Shown here piece by piece: positions 57,773-64,000 of a DNA stretch of 64,000 nt. This DNA comes from Cymodocea nodosa (taxonomy: Eukaryota; Streptophyta; Magnoliopsida; Alismatales; Cymodoceaceae): positions 2,430,501-2,494,500 of the forward strand of contig CM072341.1 in NCBI GenBank assembly GCA_036874045.1, read 5' to 3'. The notes below the pieces were generated by a model. It had not been told where the DNA came from and searched no databases. It saw nothing but the letters and a program-made list of their open reading frames with translations. The first letter of the stretch is position 1. Each line of letters opens with the position of its first letter. The translations under genes and the position numbers were made by a program.

Positions 57773-59532
57773 TGTTTGGTTTTTCCCAACACTACACTAG
57801 AAAAACTTGGATTTGTTACTTCTGTTTTTACTTAGTTAATTTATCTTTATGCCTATTCTCTCTTTTAGAAGTAAACAAACAACCTTTAATACAATTTAGA
57901 TATTAATTCCAATTTGTACTTTAACTACAAGTGCACAGTGTCTATTGTATCAGTGTGCAAGTATAGGTCGATCCCACAGGGAATTGCTGATGAACTTGAG
58001 AACTGTTCGTTTGTTAAAAATCAAATTTATATATTCAATAAGCTCTTCGTTGAATTACAGCTAACTCAACGGACTACATTCGTTGAGTTATGGCTAACTC
58101 AATGGACTAACCTTGTGGACTTATGTTAACTCCACGAGCTTGACTTTTCTTTTTAATACTGCTATTTACAGAGGAATTCGGCCAACCATTAGGCGATTCC
58201 ACAGATTGTAAATAACATCAATTAAGCTCTTTAATGTTAGTTAGCATTGGATTTATCATTGAGCAATACTAACATTCAGATAATTTAAACAGTAACCATT
58301 AAATTCTTTACGTCTTTTGAACTAACCAATTTAAGTAAACTGTAAAACTAAAATAAACATAAAACAATCACAACACTAACAAAGATAACATTAATCACTC
58401 CTCATAGTGGTTGTCAGGCACTGTGTTTGGCTCGGAATCGACCCGACATCAGACAAGTATACTCACAAACCTCCGATGGTTAGTGATTATGGTGGTGATG
58501 ATGGTGATGATGATGGTTGGTGTGGTACTTCAGAGAATTGCGTCGCCGATCCTCCTCTGCACACACTGTCCACCCATCGATCACACACCTTTTCTTTTTT
58601 TTCTTCTTTTCTTTTATATTTCTTCAGTAGTAACTGCTTCTGCTTGAATGGTCGGTTGGATTTCCTTCATTCATATCAACGGCGATGCTTTCTTCTCCCT
58701 ACGCAATTGAATTCCTGCGTGATACGTGCAAACATGGTTTTTCTCTTCCAACTGTCTGTTTCTGCAACCGCTATAGTGGCATATTAGAAAATATAAAGAA
58801 ATAAGCTGCTAACATAACACGTTACCTTAGTGTAATATTCATGTAACTCAACGCGTACAATTATGCTAACTTAACGAGTTAAACATGTGCATCTCACGTG
58901 ATATTCTAAAGTATTTAAGTTCAACACGTGCATAAATTTAACTATCTGATGCTTAGGTGCATTTCAGATACTTATAAACTTAACTATCCGATGCTTAGAT
59001 GCATTTCGGATAGTTACAGCTAACTCACCGATATAGAACTTAAGTAAATCTACCAGATCTTGACATGTGTCAGCAGCAATTTAATCATAAAATAACATTT
59101 CAGAGAGTTACAAGTCTAACTATCCGATGCTCAGATGCATTTCGGATAGTTACAGCTAACTCACCGAAAATCCACTTAAGTCTATTCATTATGGTTTCGA
59201 CACGTGTACTTCAGGAAATAATAAAATATTCTCTCAAAACATAACTGTTCGGCAATTTAAACATAACTTCTGATACATGTTCAGTCTGTTAAACATAATT
59301 GTCTGAAATATCAGAAAATTCGAATACTTAAGAATTTCACAGCTTGCAACTTACCGACAGTTCATAAATGTACTAAATTAACATTAATTCCCCTAAATTA
59401 AGCAAATTCTTCAATTAAAGTATATAACAGTGCAATTATAACTTAATGGCTTAATTCTTATATGATAAGCTAAATATTATGTAATTAACCATCATTTAAC
59501 CGTTAATAATATACACTTTTTCATTCTAAACA
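57773..59532 (-). repeat. 5' LTR of gypsy element F
   Basis: Complete on both sides: minus strand TGTTTAGAATGAAAAAGTG at 59532 and CCAAACA at 57773. At 1760 bases it is shorter than the solo LTR at 11875-14045; a clear internal deletion is at about 58396, where AAAGATAACATTAATCA joins CTCCTCATAGTGG. U3 has the same TATCCGATGC / TTTCGGATA units and CACGTG motifs. Confidence 0.9.
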
Positions 59533-61414
59533 ATAGCCGTGATGTTACTTTTGATGAGAATTCTCTTTTGCAGGCAACAGATAAACTAACAGGTGAAACA
59601 CTAGAAATTGAGCACACCCTTCCTGAATAGATGGAGATAGATGATGCATAGCAGCCGCCTATCACTGATCAAGTTGAAATTAGAGAAATCTCATCTGAAA
59701 CTCAGGAAAATGAAGTTGAGGAGGAACAGGTGGAGCAACCACCACCAAAAACCATTGGCAAAGATCGTCTTAGAAGAGACGTTAGACCTCCAATTAGATA
59801 TGGCTACGATAGTTTGATTGCTTTTGCCTTACAAGTAGCACTTGAGGATTCTATTGATCCACCTACATATGAAGCTGCAATGAAAGATTCAGAAGCTAGT
59901 CTTTGAATGTCTGCTATGGAGGAGGAACTCCAATCTCTCCATAAGAACAAGACTTGGGAACTAGTGAAACGTCCAAAGAACACAAATATTGTTAGTTGCA
60001 AATGGGTCTATAAGTAGAAGATTGAGACTCAAGGCAACGCAAGTGTGCAGCATAAGGCAAGATTAGTCACCAAAGGTTATTCACAGTGAGAAGGAGTTGA
60101 CTTCAATGAGGTATTTGCTCCTATTGTATGTCATACATCTATTAGAATTTTGTTATCCATTGCTGCAGCACAGAATTTAGAATTGGAACAACTAGATGTA
60201 AAGATGGCCTTCTTGCATGGTGAGTTGGAAGAAAATATTTGGATGGAACAACTAACAGGGTTTGTGGTGAAAGGTAAATCTGATTGGGTGTGCAAATTAA
60301 TAAGTCCTTGTATAGACTTAAATAGTCACCACGACAATGGTACAAAAGGTTTGATGCCTTTATGGTTAAAGTTGGTTTTAGATGCAGCAATTATGATTCA
60401 TGTGTATATGTTAAAACTCTTGATAAGAGTACACATGTTTATTTGTTATTGTATGTTGATGATATTCTTATAGCTGCAAAGAATATCAAAGTGATACAGG
60501 AGCTGAAGGACACATTAAAATCATAATTTGATATGAAGGATCTTGGTCCAGCTGGCAGAATTCTTGGAATGGAGATTAGGCGTGAAAGAAATTCTAGTAA
60601 GCTATTTTTGAATCAACAGAAGTATATTGAGAAGATCCTTAGCAGATTTGGTATGGCTTCATGCAAAGCCATTAGCACGCCTTATGACAGAAATGTCAAA
60701 TTGTCATCTGTGATGTGTCCACAAACTGATTCTGAAAAGCTTGATATACAGCGAGTTCCTTATGCACAGGCAGTTGGAAGTCTTATGTATGTTATGGTAT
60801 GCACTAGGCCTGATCTAGCATATCCTTTGAGTGTTGTTAGTAGGTTCATGTCCAATCTGGGCAGGGAACATTGGAAAGCAGTTAAAAGGATATTCAGATA
60901 TTTGAAAGGAACTCCAGGTGTTGGCTTGATGTATGTAGCAGATCAAGGTTGTACTATGGTTGGTTATACAGACTGAGACTATGCAGGTGATGTTGACAGA
61001 AGAAGATCATTATCTGGTTATGTCTTTACATTTGCAGGTTCTATTGTGAGTTGGAAATCAACTCTTTAGCCTACGGTATCTCTGTCCACAACTGAGGCAG
61101 AATATGTGGCTATGACAGAAGCTGCAAAGGAAGGGATTTGGTTGAAAGGCTTACTTGGAGACTTTGGTTGGCACATTGATAAAGCTGATATCTTCTGTGA
61201 TAGTCTTAGTGCTATTTGTCTCTTCAAAGATAATGTCTTTCATGATAGAATTAAACATATTGATGTTAAGTATCACTTCCTCAAGAATGAAGACATGATA
61301 AAGATTATGAAGGTCAACAAAAAGGACAATCTGGCTGATATGTTTACAAAGGGCGTTGTTGAAAGCAAGTTCAAGCATTGTTTGGACTTACTCAACGTCT
61401 ATTGCTGCTGTTGA
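59533..61414 (+). pseudogene. Ty1/copia RT-RNase H fragment (Tork/TNT-like)
   Basis: It starts mid-gene with SRDVTFDE (the block before RT in many copia elements), directly after the gypsy LTR. It continues through MEEELQSLHKNKTWELVKRP, CKWVYK, LEQLDVKMAFLHGELEENIW and LYVDDILIAAK (after a frame break, about 60450). Then come the open 60533-60976 frame with MKDLGPAGRILGMEIRRER and GSLMYVMVCTRPDLAY, and RNase H with a LSTTEAEYVAMTEAAKE block, DIFCDSLSAICL, DRIKHIDVKYHFLK and NLADMFTKG. Stops at 59629, 59906, 60016, 60089, 60525, 60974 and 61069 show decay. It belongs to a different copia lineage from the SIRE element. Confidence 0.9.
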
Positions 61415-61545
61415 CCCAAGTTGGGTCTTGGTGATCCATCACCTGTTCGTGGTGAAGATTGATGAAAGACAAGGTGAAGATTGATGAAAAACAGAAAAAC
61501 TATTCTATGTAATATTTTTATTATTATAATTGCTTGTACGGAGAG
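61415..61545 (+). other. Tail of the copia fragment with purine-rich repeats
   Basis: After the RNase H stop comes GGTCTTGGTGATCCATCACC and two AAGGTGAAGATTGATGAAA units (61458-61490) that resemble the PPT-LTR junction of Tork-like copia elements. No LTR could be followed further, since gypsy-family noncoding sequence begins at about 61545. Confidence 0.45.
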
Positions 61546-62360
61546 TCCGTTGAGTTACGCTTAACTCAACGAGCTTACTCTGTTGAGTCTTGAGTTAGTC
61601 AACGAGCTTATTCCGTTGAGTTAACTATAACTCAACGGAGTACTATAGCTAAGACCTAAAATTAGAAAAACTCTAGAAGGAAGTAGATGAATTTAGGCAT
61701 AGAGATTAAATTGTATTGTTCGTCTACCTGTGTAAAATTGTATGAAATTGTATGGTGTACTTGTAATGTAATTGATTCATATTAATGAATATAATTTTTT
61801 AGATGCAATTTTCATACGTATTTGGATGTGAAATGAATGAAATTTATTGAATATTATGTAATTTGTGGAACTTTATGAATATGTAACAAATTTACAATTT
61901 TCTGAATGACAGGATAACTGCTTAAAAATTTCTGCATGTTATAAGGTAAAATGTAAATTATGCATAACATAAAATGACCTGCAAGTTAAATCTTTATATA
62001 ATGTTCAGATTTAAATATATTTTAATCAAAATGAGGCATTAATGACATAATTTAACTTTATTACAGTTAGCAGAATGAAAAACAAAGATAAAAAAATAGA
62101 ATCGAAAACTTACGAGAGTGAAACTTAGAAGTTGCTAGTATTAACTCAACGAAGTATGTCCGTTGAGTTAACCGTAACTCCACGAGGTCAGTAATATAAT
62201 ATAAGGTCACTCCGTTGAGTTATCTGTAACTCAACAAAGTTAGTCCGTGGAGTTAACAACAGTAACTGACTGTGTTTTGTTGAGTAATCTGTAACTCAAT
62301 GAGGTTAGTTCGTGAATTAAGCAGAATGGTTATTCTTCTAATCACAAACGAAACTTCGTC
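61545..62360 (+). other. Gypsy-family noncoding stretch with motif clusters
   Basis: No gene is seen. CCGTTGAGTTA, AACTCAACGAGC and AACTCAACGGAGTA motifs cluster at 61548-61640 and again at 62140-62310. From about 61660 (AAAAACTCTAGAAGGAAGTAGAT) it matches the minus-strand stretch 18870-18121 of element D, including the last codons of the extra ORF. Confidence 0.75.
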
Positions 62361-62809
62361 GGTTTAGCGGTAACCTAAATTTGAAATTAGTAGTGATACA
62401 CGTACCCATAAAAATAGGAACCACGATGCACGTTGCAAGCCACGTTCTTGCAACGAGATTTATTCACTTTATGGATGCACAGTATATATATGAAACAGAA
62501 TGTTATTTACAAGTTACCAGCACTTTTAAAAGAAAGGAGAAAGCGTTGGAGGAATTGGAAGGAGAAGTAGTTGATTCAACTTCATCCGACAACAAATATT
62601 TATAGAATGGAAAGCTTCAGACTGGTATGTAATTAATCTTCTGCTATTTATTTATGAGCACATGGACTCGTTCTCTAAGCACTAAACGATTAGTAGGAAC
62701 ACCTACCTAGGAATTTTCATTGCAGAGGAGTACTAAAAAATTTTCTGAATTGAACTTTAACGAAATTCTTTGGAGTGTAGCTAACCTTGCTTTAAAAGAG
62801 AACGTAGAG
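62361..62809 (+). promoter_or_regulatory. Internal leader with intron-like splice sites before a gag-core ORF
   Basis: It matches 18120-17740 of element D. A TATATATATG stretch (about 62486) takes the place of the TATA box. A 74-codon frame (62381-62605) is unlikely to be a real protein because its equivalent in D is broken. Donor-like GACTG/GTATGTAATT near 62624 and acceptor TTTTCATTGCAG ending near 62725 would remove about 100 bases before the ATG at 62810. Confidence 0.4.
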
Positions 62810-63967
62810 ATGGCTGCTCCAGTAGAAAAACTATTAGGAGAGATTCTGTATCCTGAATTAATTGATGAACCTTCATGTATTTGATTGCCAAACTTTGACG
62901 GAGATAGGTTTGAACTGAAATCTAATTATATTAGTCAATTGCCACATTTTCATGGATTAGAAAGAGAGGATGCCTATTATTTCCTTAGAGAATTTAACAA
63001 AGTTTGTCAAATGATGAGAATGCCGAACATGAGTATAGATGCTATTAAACTTAGATATATCCCTTTTGCTTTAAAAGATACATATTCAATTTCTACATGG
63101 ACTGAATTTTGCTCTGTTTTTCTAGAAAAATACTATCCAACACATCAAACAATTAAAAAGAAGAAAGAAATATTAATGTGTAGCCAAAAACAGGGTGAAT
63201 CATTTTGGAAATATTTTGAAAGATTTAAAGATTTACTGACTCAATGTCCACATCATGCAATGAGTAAAACACAATTAATAGGCATAATTTATGAAGGCAT
63301 AGATGTTTCAACGAAATCTTTATTAGAATCTACTTGTTAAAATGGATTTTTAAAATTATGTAGTGAAGAAGCATGGGCATATTTAGAAAATTTTGCAAAA
63401 AGAATTACACAATGGGAAAATTCGGCTAAAGCTATTGCAAATAAAAAATTATTGCCAAGAGGAATGCATGAAATAGATTCCAATACTATGCTTGAAGTGA
63501 AATTAAATGAATTAACAAAGAAAATAGAAGAGTTATCATTAAATCAAAAGCTAGCAGAAAAGAATACAAACATAAATGACTTAGATATTATTTATGCTAG
63601 AAACCAGAGAGATAACTTGGGAAATTTTTATAATCCTAATTGGAGAAATCACCTGAATTTATCTTGGAGAAACAACAATTTCCAGGGAGGAGAAAATATA
63701 AATGAGAAGAACATAAGTTATGAAGTATTAATTGAACAAGGAGCTAGAATAGAGAAATGTGAAAAGATAATCCAACAAGTAAACAATCGTCTAGAATTTA
63801 TATTTGGAAATGCTGCAAATCAAAATCAGAATAGAAATATATTACTTAGACAGAAGGAACCAATGGAAGTTAGACCTATTGGAGGATTGCCAATACAAGC
63901 TATACCTAATCTTGTCAATAGAACGGTTAATGAAATTGATACCTCTTCTGGGAGGGCAGCTGAATGA
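62810..63967 (+). pseudogene. Athila-like gag core, better preserved copy
   Basis: From ATG 62810 the same frame runs 385 codons to TGA at 63965-63967 with only two stops, TGA at 62881 (Arg in element D) and TAA near 63338. It has FELKSNYISQLPHFHGLERE, then DAYYFLREFNKVCQMMRM, SIDAIKLRYIPFALKD, ISTWTEFCSVFLEKYYPTHQ, SFWKYFERFKDLLTQCPHHA and a NW-N-----WRNNNFQ tail: the Athila/gypsy capsid. An 11-residue deletion removes the A-RWL block kept in element D. It ends VNEIDTSSGRAAE without a zinc knuckle. Downstream sequence lies past the window, so whether the F-box-like ORF follows is unknown. Confidence 0.8.
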
Positions 63968-64000
63968 AGTAGCATATCTAAAGCAACTATCTGTATGTAT
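63968..64000 (+). other. Window end, gypsy element continues
   Basis: The last bases after the gag stop resemble the start of the spacer that precedes the F-box-like ORF in element D (AGCATATCTAAAGC against the minus strand near 16500). Too short to interpret. Confidence 0.4.

Larger units (their letters stand above)
53879..59532 (-). mobile_element. Gypsy element F (minus strand, 3' part missing)
   Basis: From right to left: complete 5' LTR (59532-57773), PBS, CCHC/gag tail, protease, RT, RNase H and the start of integrase, stopping at 53879 inside the integrase core. It carries the best preserved pol of the gypsy family. The 5' LTR abuts a copia pol fragment at 59533, into which it probably inserted. 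Confidence 0.85.

Noticed and set aside
59533-61414. Continuation of the SIRE copia element
   Set aside because: RT and RNase H blocks differ in lineage from those at 35.4-37.0 kb, and that element already has its own complete RT and LTRs.

Overview
The window is nuclear DNA from a flowering plant. It has one intact-looking spliced host gene with GT-AG introns, and most of the rest is nested LTR retrotransposons in AT-rich DNA. The host gene's exons are GC-rich, especially at third codon positions, against AT-rich surroundings. That contrast is common in monocots, so a monocot is likely, but I cannot name a species.

Layout. Positions 1-1.9 kb hold broken Ty1/copia pieces: a SIRE-like gag fragment joined to a different lineage's RT/RNase H remnant that ends at a polypurine tract and an LTR start. 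Around 2.04-3.19 kb is a candidate inverted-repeat DNA element. Positions 4.0-6.1 kb hold a six-exon gene for a type II membrane protein of the CAP10/DUF821 (GT90, Rumi/POGLUT-like) glycosyltransferase family, predicted at 510 residues. Positions 6.1-9.2 kb show no recognisable gene.

From 9.2 kb to the end the window is a nest dominated by one Athila-like Ty3/gypsy family. Its LTRs are about 1.75-2.1 kb, start TGTTTAGAATG and end near CCAAACA, and are followed by a PBS resembling TGGCGCCGTTGCCGGGGA. Its copies are: element D (minus, 9.18-23.61 kb, carrying a solo LTR); element B (plus, from 23.64 kb); element C (plus, from 44.27 kb); element E (plus, 50.15-53.61 kb); and element F (minus, 53.88-59.53 kb). 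A 13.4-kb SIRE-type Ty1/copia element (29,679-43,095) sits inside element B with an exact ATATT target duplication. Element F lies against a copia pol fragment (59.53-61.41 kb). The window ends in another gypsy segment carrying a gag-core ORF.

What stands out is the module composition. The gypsy family carries cargo that is not standard gag-pol: a 397-codon open frame resembling an F-box protein, with a second partial copy elsewhere; a gag-core cassette placed downstream of the pol region behind what looks like its own TATA box and small intron; and an extra ORF with a putative plant transposon protein type core. That extra ORF, about 0.9 kb of 3' noncoding sequence and part of the LTR U3 region also occur in the Ty1/copia SIRE element. 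Two superfamilies that do not normally recombine by homology therefore appear to share coding and regulatory modules. Short motifs (TTGAGTTAAC, AACTCAACGGACTAA, CGGATAGTTA, CACGTG) recur in the noncoding parts of both. No tRNA, rRNA, CRISPR array or bacterial-type feature was seen. All comparisons were made by eye within the window.
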